64,000 bases of DNA from Burkholderia cepacia (GCF_001718835.1 NZ_CP013444.1:1922001-1986000); one strand, 5' to 3'. Positions 43,834 through 55,024 are shown, counted from the stretch's first letter. Numbers and translations: made by a program. The notes: generated by a model from the sequence alone, not told the origin.

Positions 43834-43850
43834 GGTTTCAATTTGAAACC
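43834..43850. promoter_or_regulatory. 17-bp palindrome, likely HxlR operator
   Basis: GGTTTCAA-T-TTGAAACC is a perfect inverted repeat 37 bp before the hydrolase start. A second, partial copy (GGTTGCAAATTGAAACT) lies at about 43795-43811. The pair in the divergent promoter of an HxlR gene suggests the regulator's own operator. Confidence 0.55.
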
Positions 43851-43886
43851 ACGTGACTCATCCTCGACTATCGAAAGGAGCGCCCG

Positions 43887-44807
43887 ATGATCCGGTCCGA
43901 TGCCACGTTCGACGGCACCTTTCCTTTCACCCCGCATTTCGACGACGCATCCGGCTTCCGGATGCACTACGTGGACGAAGGCCCGCACGACGGCGACACC
44001 GTCCTGTGCCTGCATGGCGAACCCACGTGGGGCTATCTGTTTCGCCATTTGATCCCGGTGCTGAGCCCGACGCATCGCGTCGTCGTCCCCGATCACATGG
44101 GCTTCGGCAAGAGCGCGACGCCGCAGGATCGCCGCTACTGGCTGCAGGACCATATCGACAACCTGGAACGGTTCGTGCTCGCGCTCGACCTCGATCGCAT
44201 CACGCTCGTGATGCACGATTTCGGCGGCCCGGTCGGCATGGGGCTTGCCGCGCGGCATCCGGACCGCGTCCGGCGCATCGTGTCCGCGAACGGGCCGACG
44301 CCGTTCGGCCAGCCCGACCTGGTCGAGCGGCTGACCGCGAACGGCCGCGCTTCACCGTGGTTCCGCTGGATCGCCGGCGCGGCGGCGGACGGCAGCCTGG
44401 CGGCCGTGCTCGGGCAGCTCGGCTTCAACATCCTGAGCACGCTGAAGCTGAACGGCTTCGAGAATCACGCGATCATCGACGACACGTGGATCGCCGCATA
44501 CGGCGCGCCGTTCGCGCACCCGGCGGACTGTCTCGGCGCGATCGGATGGGCGCAAGGCTTCGCCACCGGCGCGCACCGGTTCGAAGTGCCGGACGAAGCA
44601 ACCGTCCGCGCGATCGCCGACAAGCCCGCGCTCGCGATCTGGGGAGTCGCCGATCGAACACTCGGCGCCGAACATTTCCTGCCGCTCTTCACCGCACTGT
44701 TTCCGTCCGCGCCCGTCGAGCGTCTCGCGGGGGTCGGCCACTACTGCCTCGAAGACGCCCCGCAGGCCGTCGCCAACCGGATCGCGCAATTCATTCGGAA
44801 CACCTGA
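43887..44807 (+). CDS. Alpha/beta hydrolase with Asp nucleophile (haloalkane dehalogenase/epoxide hydrolase-like)
   Basis: A 306-residue enzyme close to DhlA-type dehalogenases: oxyanion loop CLHGEPTWGYLFR, nucleophile Asp in LVMHDFGGPVG and terminal His in LAGVGHYCLED. The residue after the nucleophile is Phe where haloalkane dehalogenases have the halide-binding Trp, so dehalogenation is uncertain; epoxide or other ester hydrolysis is possible. The ATG at 43887 follows AAGGAG. It is next to its likely repressor gene. Confidence 0.9.
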   Translation: MIRSDATFDGTFPFTPHFDDASGFRMHYVDEGPHDGDTVLCLHGEPTWGYLFRHLIPVLSPTHRVVVPDHMGFGKSATPQDRRYWLQDHIDNLERFVLALDLDRITLVMHDFGGPVGMGLAARHPDRVRRIVSANGPTPFGQPDLVERLTANGRASPWFRWIAGAAADGSLAAVLGQLGFNILSTLKLNGFENHAIIDDTWIAAYGAPFAHPADCLGAIGWAQGFATGAHRFEVPDEATVRAIADKPALAIWGVADRTLGAEHFLPLFTALFPSAPVERLAGVGHYCLEDAPQAVANRIAQFIRNT

Positions 44808-44859
44808 GCGCGTTTCGTCCGCCCCATCCGCCCCACCCATCCCAACGGAGCCTACCGTC

Positions 44860-45664
44860 ATGTCCACCTGCACTGCGCCGGCCCGGCGCGATGCGGTCTC
44901 GCCGCTGATGCTGGCGCGCATCGCCGGCGCGCTCGCGCACGGCGTGTTCTGGGCGATGGTCGCCGCGCTCGCGACGCAGATCGCGCCGCGCGACCGCCGT
45001 CGTGTTCGGCGGCATCTCGATTGCGAGCGTGCTCGGCGTGCCGATCATCAACGTGATCGGCCAGCACCGGGACTGGCGGGTGGCGTTCGGCGCGCTGAGC
45101 GGACTGAGCCCGCTGACGGCGCTGCTGATGGCCGCCGCGCTGCCGACGATCCGGGCCGAGGGCTCGGTCGGCGGCGCGGCGCTCGCCGGGGTGCTGCGCA
45201 ATCGCGCGCTGTGGATGGCCTATGCGGTCGCGATCTTCACGGTCGCCGCCCACTTCGGCGTGTTCACGTTCATCGAGCCGTATCTGCGGCAGATGCCGGG
45301 CGTCGCGCCCGCCGCCGTCGCGCTGCTGCTGTTTGGATTCGGCGCGGCGGGCCTGCTCGGCAACGTGCTGACGGGGCTTGCCATCGACCAGCATTTCAAG
45401 ACGGTGATCGTGGCGGCGCTGGCGTTCATGTGCGCCGCGCTGATCGGGTTGGGCTGGCTCGTGCCGCGCGCAGGCGGCGCGGCCGCGATACCGGCGTCGG
45501 CGCTCTACACGACGGTCTTCAACGGCGCATCCGGCATCGGCGCGATGCCCGGCGCGTCGATCCTTGCCCGCAGCGGGCTGTCGGCGGTCATGCTCGCGGC
45601 AGGCGGCGGGGTCGCATGCGCCGCGTGCCTCGTGGTCGCGGCCAGCCCGGAAGGAAAGGCGTGA
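44860..45664 (+). pseudogene. MFS (arabinose-efflux AraJ-like) exporter, N-terminally deleted and frameshifted
   Basis: The ATG at 44860 (site GGAG) opens a frame that passes LMLARIAGALAHGVFWAMVAALATQIAPRDRR, normally helix 4 of an AraJ-like exporter, so the first three helices are missing. At about 44995-45005 the frame shifts: VFGGISIASVLGVPIINVIGQ ... goes on in the next frame to a stop at 45664. The rest of the transporter (helices 5-12) is well conserved. Two independent lesions make this a pseudogene unless the shift is a sequencing error. Confidence 0.75.
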
Positions 45665-45710
45665 AGCACGCAGCGCACGCGTGCGGCGCCGGCTGCCTGC
45701 ACGCGTGCGA

Positions 45711-45746
45711 GGCGGCAAACGCGGCAAACACGGCACACGCGGCAGC
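45711..45746 (+). repeat. Four imperfect 9-bp tandem repeats
   Basis: The unit ACGCGGCAA occurs four times in a row with small changes (CGGCAAACG, CGGCAAACA, CGGCACACG, CGGCAGCCG) between the MFS pseudogene and ggt. No gene is in this 150-bp gap. Confidence 0.5.
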
Positions 45747-45817
45747 CGCGCGCACCGCCCCGCGGCATCGAGCGCATGCGCGTCCGCTTGCGCGAACGCG
45801 CACGCGCACGCGCTCGG

Positions 45818-47539
<1,722 letters not shown>

Positions 47540-47817
47540 TGCATGTCCCCCATGTGGATCTCCTTCAGGCAGGAAAAAGCGCCTGTCCCGCGCATGGCCG
47601 CCGGCGCACCGACGGCCATATCCGGTTTCGTAGTATAGGGGGACAAAAAGGGTCGAACACGGCGGCAACGATGAAAGGCCCGCATTCCGCACCACGCACT
47701 GCATCACGCAGCGCATCGCAACGCGAAATTCGCCGGACAACCACCCACGACGCGCGCCGATCTGCGAAGATAGCGCCCCCTCGTTTTCGCGCCGCGCGTT
47801 TTTCTTCGTCTTTCGGT

Positions 47818-48342
47818 ATGGCATCACACAACGCGCATCATGCGAGCGGCTTCGCGGCCGGCCTGATCGCAGCCGTGCTCGTCGCGCAGGCCGGCGCGAC
47901 CGGCCCCTGGCACCTCGGCATCCCCGCCGCCTTCGCGGCCGGCGTCGCCGGCGGCACCGCGCCCGACTGGCTCGAAGTCGCATGGTGGCGCCGCAAGCGC
48001 CGCCTGTGGGTCACGCATCGCACCGTCACGCACTGGGGCATCGGCTGGATCGCCCTGCTCGCGCTTGGGTGGCACGGGCTCATCCATCATCCGCATCCGC
48101 TGTGGGCCGCGCCGCTGTTCGGCTTCGCATGCGGCGGCGTGATGCACCTGCTCGCCGACTGGCCGAACCCGCTCGGCGTACCGTGGATCTGGCGGCGTCA
48201 CTCGCTCAACCTGTGGAACAGCGGGCGCTGCGACCTGATCGTCGTGGGCGCCGCATGGGGCGGCACGCTTTGGCTCGCGCAGTCGTTGTGCTCGCGTGCG
48301 CCGCTGCTCGAACACTGGCTCGGCTGGCTGCATCGCGTGTAG
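47818..48342 (+). CDS. YdjM-like membrane-bound metal-dependent hydrolase family protein
   Basis: A 174-residue inner membrane protein with about four helices and the family's His/Asp motifs: GTAPDWLEVAWWRRKRRLWVTHRTVTHWG and GGVMHLLADWPNPLGVPW. Family members are annotated as metal-dependent hydrolases (in E. coli LexA-regulated), activity unproven. The ATG at 47818 lacks a clear ribosome site. It precedes the Lhr helicase gene on the same strand (81 bp gap). Confidence 0.88.
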   Translation: MASHNAHHASGFAAGLIAAVLVAQAGATGPWHLGIPAAFAAGVAGGTAPDWLEVAWWRRKRRLWVTHRTVTHWGIGWIALLALGWHGLIHHPHPLWAAPLFGFACGGVMHLLADWPNPLGVPWIWRRHSLNLWNSGRCDLIVVGAAWGGTLWLAQSLCSRAPLLEHWLGWLHRV

Positions 48343-48423
48343 CGGTTTCCGGCACGCACGCGCGACGTCTGGCACACTGACGGTTCGCGCGCGCCGTGCG
48401 GCATCGGCGCGCTTGCACTTCGC

Positions 48424-51400
48424 ATGAGCCGAGCTCGAGCCCTGCTCGAGCCCTTTTTAGCCGCTTCGATGGACGTCACCGCTACCCGCCCTGCCGCTCG
48501 TGCGCTCGACGTGTTCCACCCGGCCGTCGCCGCGTGGTTCCGGCGCACGTTCGCCGCGCCCACCGGTGCGCAGGCGCTCGCGTGGCCGCACATCAAGGCC
48601 GGCCGCTCGACACTGGTCGCCGCGCCCACCGGCTCCGGCAAGACGCTCACCGCGTTCCTGTGCGCGCTCGACGATCTGGTGCGCGATGCGCTCGCGCACG
48701 ACAGCACGCTGCCCGACGCGACGCTCGTCGTGTACGTGTCGCCGCTGAAGGCGCTGTCGAACGACATCCACGTGAACCTCGACGCGCCGCTCGCCGGCAT
48801 CGCCGATTCGCTCGCGCAACTCGGCCTGCCGGTGCCGGCGATCCGCACCGCCGTGCGCACCGGCGACACGACGCAGGCCGAGCGCGCGGCGCTGCGCAAG
48901 CGCGCGCCGCACATCCTCGTCACGACACCCGAGTCGCTGTACGTGCTGCTGTCGTCCACGTCGGGGCGGCAGATGCTGTCGAACGTACGCTCGGTCATCG
49001 TCGACGAGATCCATGCGCTCGCATCGTCCAAGCGCGGCAGCCATCTCGCGCTGTCGCTCGAACGTCTCGACGCGCTGGCCGGCCATGCGCTGCCGCGTAT
49101 CGGGCTCTCCGCCACGCAAAAGCCGATCGACGCGGTCGCGCGCTTCCTCGTCGGCGGCCCGGCCGACGCGCCGCGCGATTGCACGATCGTCGACACGGGC
49201 CACACACGCGAGCGCGACCTCGCGCTCGAACTGCCGAACGTGCCGCTCGAACCCGTGATGGCCACCGACGTGTGGGAACAGGTGTACGACCGCATCGCCG
49301 GGCTCGCGGCCGCGCACCGCACGACGCTGGTGTTCGTCAACACGCGGCGCACCGCCGAGCGCATGGCGCGCCATCTCGCCGACCGGCTCGGCAAGCAAGC
49401 GATCGCCGCGCATCACGGCAGTCTCGCGAAGGAGCACCGCTTCGACGCCGAACAGCGCCTGAAGCGCGGCGAACTGAAGCTGCTCGTCGCCACCGCATCG
49501 CTCGAACTCGGCATCGATATCGGCGACGTCGATCTGGTCTGCCAGGTCGGCTCGCCGCGCGGCATCGCTCCGTTCCTGCAGCGCGTCGGCCGCTCCGGGC
49601 ACCATGTCGGCGGCGTGCCGAAGGGGCGCCTGTTCCCGCTGTCGCGCGACGAGCTCGTCGAATGCGCGGCCCTGCTCGATTGCGTGCAACGCGGCGAGCT
49701 CGATGCGCTGCGCATTCCCGAAGCGCCGCTCGACGTGCTCGCGCAGCAGATCGTCGCCGAAGTGGCGTGCACGGAATGGCAGGAAGACGCGCTGTATGCG
49801 AGCTTCACGCGCGCGGCGCCGTACGCGCGGCTGACACGCGAGCGCTTCGACGATGTGATGAAGATGCTCGCCGAAGGCTTCACGAGCCGGCGCGGCGTGC
49901 GCGGCGCGTACCTGCATCGCGACGTGGTCGGCGGCACCGTGCGCGGGCGCCGCAACGCGATGATGACCGCGACCACGTCGGGCGGCACGATCCCCGACAT
50001 GGCCGACTACGCGGTGCTGCTCGAACCGCAGGGCATCCAGGTCGGCACGGTCAACGAGGATTTCGCGATCGAGAGCCTCGCGGGCGACGTGTTCCAGCTC
50101 GGCAACCAGTCGTACCGGATCATTCGCGTGGAAACGGGCCGCGTGCGTGTCGAGGACGCGCAGGGCCAGTCGCCGAACATTCCGTTCTGGCTCGGCGAGG
50201 CGCCGGGGCGCAGCGACGAGCTGTCGGCGGCGGTCGGCCGGCTGCGCGCGCGGCTCGACGGGCTGTTCGCGGACGGCGACCGGCAGGCGGGCGCCGGCGC
50301 CGCCGAGGGCCGCCTCGCGCCGGCGCTGCGCTGGCTCGTCGACGAACTCCACCTGTCGCCCGACGCCGCCCGCCAGATCGCCGACTACCTCGCCCGCACC
50401 CGCGCCGCGCTCGGCGCGCTGCCGACGCAGGACACGCTCGTGATGGAGCGTTTCTTCGACGAATCGGGCGGCACGCAGCTCGTGATCCATTCGCCGTTCG
50501 GCAGCCGCATCAACCGCGCATGGGGGCTCGCGCTGCGCAAGCGCTTCTGCCGCAGCTTCAACTTCGAGCTGCAGGCAGCCGCGACCGACGACGCGATCAT
50601 CCTGTCGCTGTCGCTCGCGCACAGCTTCGCGCTCGACGAAGTGTGGCGCTACCTGCGTTCGGCCAGCGCCGAACACGTGCTCGTTCAGGCACTCCTCGAC
50701 GCACCGATGTTCGGCGTGCGCTGGCGCTGGAACGCGACGACCGCGCTCGCGCTGCCGCGCTTCACCGGCGGCAAGCGCACCGCGCCGCAACTGCAGCGGA
50801 TGAAGAGCGAGGATCTGCTCGCGACCGTGTTTCCCGATCAGGTCGCGTGCCTCGAGAACATCGTCGGCGAACGCGAGATACCGCATCACCCGCTCGTCGA
50901 CCAGACGCTCGACGACTGCCTGCACGACGCAATGGACACCGAGGGCTGGCTTGCGCTGCTGCGCCGGATCGAGAGCGGCGCGATCGAGCTGATCGCGCGC
51001 GACCTGCCCGCGCCGTCGCCGCTCGCGGCCGAGATCCTGAACGCGAAACCGTACGCATTCCTCGACGACGCACCGCTGGAAGAGCGCCGCACGCAGGCCG
51101 TGCAGTCGCGCCGCTGGAGCGATCCTGAATCGGCCGACGATCTCGGCGCGCTCGATGCCGACGCGATCGACGCCGTGCGCGACGAAGCATGGCCGCTCGT
51201 GCGCGACGCCGACGAAATGCACGACGCGCTGCTCACGCTCGCGTGCGTCGCCGACAGCGAAGCACGCACGCACGACGGCTGGCCCGACCGGCTCGCGGAA
51301 CTTGCCAAACGCCGGCGCGCGACGAAACTCGTGACGCCGGGCGGCGCCGCGCTGTGGGTGCCGGTCGAACGGCTCGTGTGCCTGCGTGCACTGCATCCCG

Positions 51401-52851
51401 ACACGCGCTGCACGCCCGCGTTGAAAGTGCCGGCCGCATGCGCCGAACCATGGGAAGCGGATGCCGCACTCGTCGACGTGATCCGCGCGCGGCTTACCGG
51501 TTTCGGGCCGCTCGCCCTCGACGCGATCGCGACACCGCTCGGCCTGCCCGTCGCAGCGGTCACGACCGCCCTCGCCGCGCTCGAGCAGGAAGGCTATGTG
51601 ATGCGCGGCCGGTTCACGCCGGCCGCGGCCGGCGACGAATGGTGCGAACGCCATCTGCTTGCGCGCATTCATCGCTACACGGTGAAGCGGCTGCGCCGCG
51701 AGATCGAGCCGGTGGAGCGCGCCGACTTCATGCGCTTCCTGTTCCACTGGCAACACCTGACACCCGACACGCGCGGCGCCGGCCGCGACGCGCTCGCCGC
51801 CGTCGTCGAGCAGCTCGAAGGCTACGAAGCGGCCGCGAGCGCTTGGGAAGACGCGCTGCTGCCCGCGCGGCTCACCGACTATACGGCGGGCGGGCTCGAC
51901 GAGCTGTGCCGCTCCGGCAAGCTCGTGTGGACGCGCATCGGCGCGCCGGCCCGCGCAGCCGGCACGCCCGTGAAGACGACGCCGATCGTGCTGCTGCCGC
52001 GCCGCCACCTCGCGGCCTGGCAGACGCTGCGCGATCCCGACGCGCAACCGGCGCTGTCCGCGCGGGCCACCCAGGTGCGCGACGCGCTCGCCGCGCACGG
52101 CGCGATGTTCTTCGATGCGCTGCTCGACGAACTGCACATGCTGCCCGTCGAACTCGAACAGACGCTCGGCGAACTCGTGTCGGCCGGCCTCGTGAATGCG
52201 GACAGCTATGCGGGCCTGCGTGCGCTGCTGAAGCCCGCGGTCAAGCGCAGCGCCACGTATGCGCCGCGCACGCGGCGCGGCGGTGCGCTGATCGGCGGAA
52301 TGGACGACGCAGGCCGCTGGGCGCTCGTGCAGCGCGCTTCGGCACCGACCGGCGCGCCCACGCCGGCACCGAAGCGCGGTGCGCCCGCGATCGGTCCCGA
52401 CGCACTCGAACACATCGTCTGGACGCTGCTGCGCCGCTATGGCGTGGTGTTCTGGCGGCTGCTCGAACGCGAAGCCGACTGGCTGCCGAGCTGGCGCGAG
52501 CTCGTGCGCGTGCTGCAGCGCCTCGAGGCGCGCGGCGAGATTCGTGGCGGACGCTTCGTCGCCGGCCTCGCAGGCGAACAGTTCGCGCTGCCTGAGGCGA
52601 TCCCGGTCCTGCGCGAACTGCGGCGACAACCGGGCGACGGACAGTACGTTTGCGTGACCGGCGCCGATCCGCTGAATCTTGCCGGCACGCTGCTGCCCGG
52701 CGACAAGGTGCCGGCGCTCGCTGGAAATCGCGTGCTGTTCCGTGACGGCGTGCCCGTCGCCTCGCTGGTTTCCTGTGCGTTCCACTACGCCCCCGAACTG
52801 TCGCCTGCCGCGCGCGAGGATGCACGCCTGCGGCTCGCGCGCCGCTCCTGA
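48424..52851 (+). CDS. lhr: Lhr-type DEAD/DEAH superfamily 2 helicase
   Basis: A 1475-residue DNA-repair helicase. RecA domain 1 has Walker A APTGSGKTLTAFL, motif II VIVDEIHALASSKRGSHL and motif III GLSATQKPID; domain 2 has TLVFVNTRRTAERM, ATASLELGIDIGDVDLV and motif VI QRVGRSGH. Winged-helix and beta-barrel Lhr-core domains follow to about 900, then the long Lhr C-terminal region (to 1475) seen in bacterial Lhr. The start at 48424 or the in-frame ATG at 48469 are both possible. No defect seen. Confidence 0.94.
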   Translation: MSRARALLEPFLAASMDVTATRPAARALDVFHPAVAAWFRRTFAAPTGAQALAWPHIKAGRSTLVAAPTGSGKTLTAFLCALDDLVRDALAHDSTLPDATLVVYVSPLKALSNDIHVNLDAPLAGIADSLAQLGLPVPAIRTAVRTGDTTQAERAALRKRAPHILVTTPESLYVLLSSTSGRQMLSNVRSVIVDEIHALASSKRGSHLALSLERLDALAGHALPRIGLSATQKPIDAVARFLVGGPADAPRDCTIVDTGHTRERDLALELPNVPLEPVMATDVWEQVYDRIAGLAAAHRTTLVFVNTRRTAERMARHLADRLGKQAIAAHHGSLAKEHRFDAEQRLKRGELKLLVATASLELGIDIGDVDLVCQVGSPRGIAPFLQRVGRSGHHVGGVPKGRLFPLSRDELVECAALLDCVQRGELDALRIPEAPLDVLAQQIVAEVACTEWQEDALYASFTRAAPYARLTRERFDDVMKMLAEGFTSRRGVRGAYLHRDVVGGTVRGRRNAMMTATTSGGTIPDMADYAVLLEPQGIQVGTVNEDFAIESLAGDVFQLGNQSYRIIRVETGRVRVEDAQGQSPNIPFWLGEAPGRSDELSAAVGRLRARLDGLFADGDRQAGAGAAEGRLAPALRWLVDELHLSPDAARQIADYLARTRAALGALPTQDTLVMERFFDESGGTQLVIHSPFGSRINRAWGLALRKRFCRSFNFELQAAATDDAIILSLSLAHSFALDEVWRYLRSASAEHVLVQALLDAPMFGVRWRWNATTALALPRFTGGKRTAPQLQRMKSEDLLATVFPDQVACLENIVGEREIPHHPLVDQTLDDCLHDAMDTEGWLALLRRIESGAIELIARDLPAPSPLAAEILNAKPYAFLDDAPLEERRTQAVQSRRWSDPESADDLGALDADAIDAVRDEAWPLVRDADEMHDALLTLACVADSEARTHDGWPDRLAELAKRRRATKLVTPGGAALWVPVERLVCLRALHPDTRCTPALKVPAACAEPWEADAALVDVIRARLTGFGPLALDAIATPLGLPVAAVTTALAALEQEGYVMRGRFTPAAAGDEWCERHLLARIHRYTVKRLRREIEPVERADFMRFLFHWQHLTPDTRGAGRDALAAVVEQLEGYEAAASAWEDALLPARLTDYTAGGLDELCRSGKLVWTRIGAPARAAGTPVKTTPIVLLPRRHLAAWQTLRDPDAQPALSARATQVRDALAAHGAMFFDALLDELHMLPVELEQTLGELVSAGLVNADSYAGLRALLKPAVKRSATYAPRTRRGGALIGGMDDAGRWALVQRASAPTGAPTPAPKRGAPAIGPDALEHIVWTLLRRYGVVFWRLLEREADWLPSWRELVRVLQRLEARGEIRGGRFVAGLAGEQFALPEAIPVLRELRRQPGDGQYVCVTGADPLNLAGTLLPGDKVPALAGNRVLFRDGVPVASLVSCAFHYAPELSPAAREDARLRLARRS

Positions 52852-52965
52852 CATCCGCTGCCTATTGAACGGCCGCACGCAAGGGACCGCGCGTTCCGCT
52901 ACCATCGGGCGTTCTGCTGCGCCGGCTTCCGGCGCCGATTCCAACGATTCCGGAGACATCCCCTC

Positions 52966-54255
52966 ATGCGTTCCTCGGCTGACCCGCACGTCGCGTCGTC
53001 AACTCCCGCTCATCACGCAGGCTCGCTGACGATTTTCCAGGGCGCCGCGCTCTATATCGGCGCGGTGCTCGGCACCGGCGTGATCGCGCTGCCCGCACTG
53101 GCCGCCGAGGTCGCGGGCCCTGCATCCCTGCTCGCGTGGGCCGCGCTGGTCGTGTTGTCCGGGCCGCTCGCAGCCACCTTCGCGGCACTCGGCGCGCGCT
53201 ATCCCGATGCAGGCGGGGTTTCGACCTACGCCCGGCGCGCGTTCGGGCCGAAAGCCGCGGCAGTCGTCGGATGGTGCTTCTACTTCGCGGTACCGGCCGG
53301 CGCGCCGGCTGCCGCGATGTTCGCCGGCGCATACGTCGCGGCCGTCACGGGCGGCGGGCACACGACCGTCGTCGTTACCGCGGCCGCGATGATCGCGACC
53401 GTGTCGGCTGCGAATGCATTCGGTGTCACCGTTTCGGGCCGCATGCAGCTCGTGTTGTCGGCGTTGCTCGTCACGCTGCTGCTCGCGGCGGTGCTCGCCT
53501 CCGCGCCGCATGCGCGCACGGCGAATCTGCATCCGTTCGCACCGCACGGCTGGCTCGCGGTCGGCCAGGCCGCCGCACTGCTCGTGTGGAGTTTCGCGGG
53601 CTGGGAAGCGATCACGCATCTCGCGGCCGAGTTCCGCCGGCCCGCGCACGACATGCCGCGCTCGGCCGGAATCGCGGTCGTGGTGGTCGGGCTCCTGTAT
53701 CTGTCGGTCGCCGCCGCGAGCGTGACGGTACTCGGCTCCTCGGCGGGCGCGTCCGGCGCGCCCCTCGCCGAACTGATCGCAGGCGGCATCGGCGGTCATG
53801 CACAGGTGCTGGCCGCCGCGGCCGCGCTGCTGCTCACGCTCGGCACGATGAACGCGTATTTCGCGGGTGCGGCCAAGCTCGGTGCGGCGCTCGGTCGCGA
53901 CGGCGCATTACCCGCGTGGCTCGCGCAAGGCAGCCAGGTCGGCGGCGTCCCGCGCCGCAGCCTCGGCGTGATCGCCACGCTCGCGGCGCTTGCGCTGGCC
54001 GCGACGACGCTCTCGGACGTCGGGCCGAAACCGCTCGTACTCGTGACGTCCGGGTGTTTCGTGATGGTGTATGGGCTCGGTGCGGCCGCCGCACTGAAGT
54101 TGCTGCCGCGCGGCGGCATCGCTTACCGCTGCGCGTGGGTTTCGCTGGTTGCGGTTGCCGGGCTGTTCCTGACGACCGGGTGGTATTTCGTCTGGCCGCT
54201 GCTGCTAGCGGGCGCGGCGCTGCTCTATTTGCGGGTGGCCGGCCGCGGGCGTTGA
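52966..54255 (+). CDS. APC-superfamily amino acid permease/exporter (YjeH-like)
   Basis: A 429-residue inner membrane transporter with 12 hydrophobic helices. GAALYIGAVLGTGVIALPALAA is the conserved helix 1 with the unwound GTG motif, and SFAGWEAITHLAAEFRRPAHDMPRS the helix 6 region. The nearest known relative is E. coli YjeH, an exporter of Met and branched-chain amino acids. The ATG at 52966 follows GGAGA. Single gene, 114 bp after lhr. Confidence 0.9.
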   Translation: MRSSADPHVASSTPAHHAGSLTIFQGAALYIGAVLGTGVIALPALAAEVAGPASLLAWAALVVLSGPLAATFAALGARYPDAGGVSTYARRAFGPKAAAVVGWCFYFAVPAGAPAAAMFAGAYVAAVTGGGHTTVVVTAAAMIATVSAANAFGVTVSGRMQLVLSALLVTLLLAAVLASAPHARTANLHPFAPHGWLAVGQAAALLVWSFAGWEAITHLAAEFRRPAHDMPRSAGIAVVVVGLLYLSVAAASVTVLGSSAGASGAPLAELIAGGIGGHAQVLAAAAALLLTLGTMNAYFAGAAKLGAALGRDGALPAWLAQGSQVGGVPRRSLGVIATLAALALAATTLSDVGPKPLVLVTSGCFVMVYGLGAAAALKLLPRGGIAYRCAWVSLVAVAGLFLTTGWYFVWPLLLAGAALLYLRVAGRGR

Positions 54256-54256
54256 C

Positions 54257-54553
54257 TCAGGCCGGCACCAGCTCGAAGCTGAGCCGTTTGCCGAGCGCGG
54301 TGGCCGCGCTCGCGAGCGTCGCCAGCGTGAGGCTCGTGTCGGTTTCGTCGAGCAGACGGTTGAGCGCGGCGCGGCTGGTTTTCATCCGCGCGGCCATCGC
54401 GGTTTTCGTGATGTGCTGCGCCTTCATTTCCTGCCCGATCTGCCACGCGATCACGCGCTTGATCGCGGTGGCGGTAACCGCCTCGAGGAGGCCTTCCTCT
54501 TCGAGGAAAGCGTCGAAGTCACCGCCGATGTGGCGATTGGTCGTGGTCGTCAT
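54257..54553 (-). CDS. Antitoxin, XRE/HigA-like
   Basis: A 98-residue helix-turn-helix protein: AQHITKTAMAARMKTSRAALNRLLDETDTSLTLATLASAATAL is the DNA-binding domain, preceded by a helical region. The ATG at 54553 follows AAGGAG. It lies 76 bp downstream of the toxin gene on the same strand, the toxin-first order of HigBA pairs. It probably neutralises the toxin and represses the pair through the palindrome at 55003. Confidence 0.88.
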   Translation of the reverse strand: MTTTTNRHIGGDFDAFLEEEGLLEAVTATAIKRVIAWQIGQEMKAQHITKTAMAARMKTSRAALNRLLDETDTSLTLATLASAATALGKRLSFELVPA

Positions 54554-54629
54554 GTCGTACTCCTTTGCGTTGCGTTGCCCGCTGCCCGGTCGTCCCTGAT
54601 GGCGCCAACCGGCGCCGCGCACGCGGAAT

Positions 54630-54989
54630 TCAGATGCCGTTGCTCACTGCTTTCAGTCGAGACCTTGCGACGTCGAGATCGTCCGGCGGTGTGGTCGGCG
54701 ACTGCTTGATGAACCCGTGTAACAGGACCATCGCATCGTCGACGACGGTGAAGAAGATTCGCGCGATTCGCGTCGGAAGCGTGACCCGGATCTCCCACAG
54801 ATCCTTCGACATCTTCCGGACCAGCGGCATGCCGAGCGGCCAACCGAGTTGAACGGTCTTGATCTCCTCGCCGATCGCCTTCCGCTCCGCCTGATCGAGC
54901 CCCTTGAGCCACTCGCGGACCGGTTCGTTTCCGCCAGCCGTGCTGAAGAACCGCACGCTCAACGTCGCCTGTAACAGTTGCCTCGTCAT
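54630..54989 (-). CDS. Toxin, phage-derived Gp49-like/HigB family (RelE fold)
   Basis: A 119-residue protein: FFSTAGGNEPVREWLKGLDQAERKAIGEEIKTVQ, GMPLVRKMSKDLWEIRVTLP and ARIFFTVVDDAMVLLHGFIKQS are typical of Gp49/HigB mRNA interferases. The ATG at 54989 is chosen because it lies downstream of the operator; ATGs at 55004 and 55031 fall inside or beyond it. Confidence 0.88.
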   Translation of the reverse strand: MTRQLLQATLSVRFFSTAGGNEPVREWLKGLDQAERKAIGEEIKTVQLGWPLGMPLVRKMSKDLWEIRVTLPTRIARIFFTVVDDAMVLLHGFIKQSPTTPPDDLDVARSRLKAVSNGI

Positions 54990-55002
54990 CGTCTTGACAC
55001 CC

Positions 55003-55024
55003 ATCGTACCAAAATAGGTACGAT
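55003..55024. promoter_or_regulatory. Inverted repeat, toxin-antitoxin operator
   Basis: Perfect 8-bp arms ATCGTACC and GGTACGAT, separated by 6 bp (AAAATA), overlap the presumed core promoter 14-35 bp upstream of the toxin start. This is where a HigA-type antitoxin would bind for autorepression. Confidence 0.6.

Noticed and set aside
48457..52989. A 1510-codon open frame on the minus strand, opposite the Lhr helicase
   Set aside because: It is rich in Arg, Ala and His, has no recognisable domain, and mirrors the full Lhr frame. High-GC coding DNA commonly leaves such long antisense frames open.
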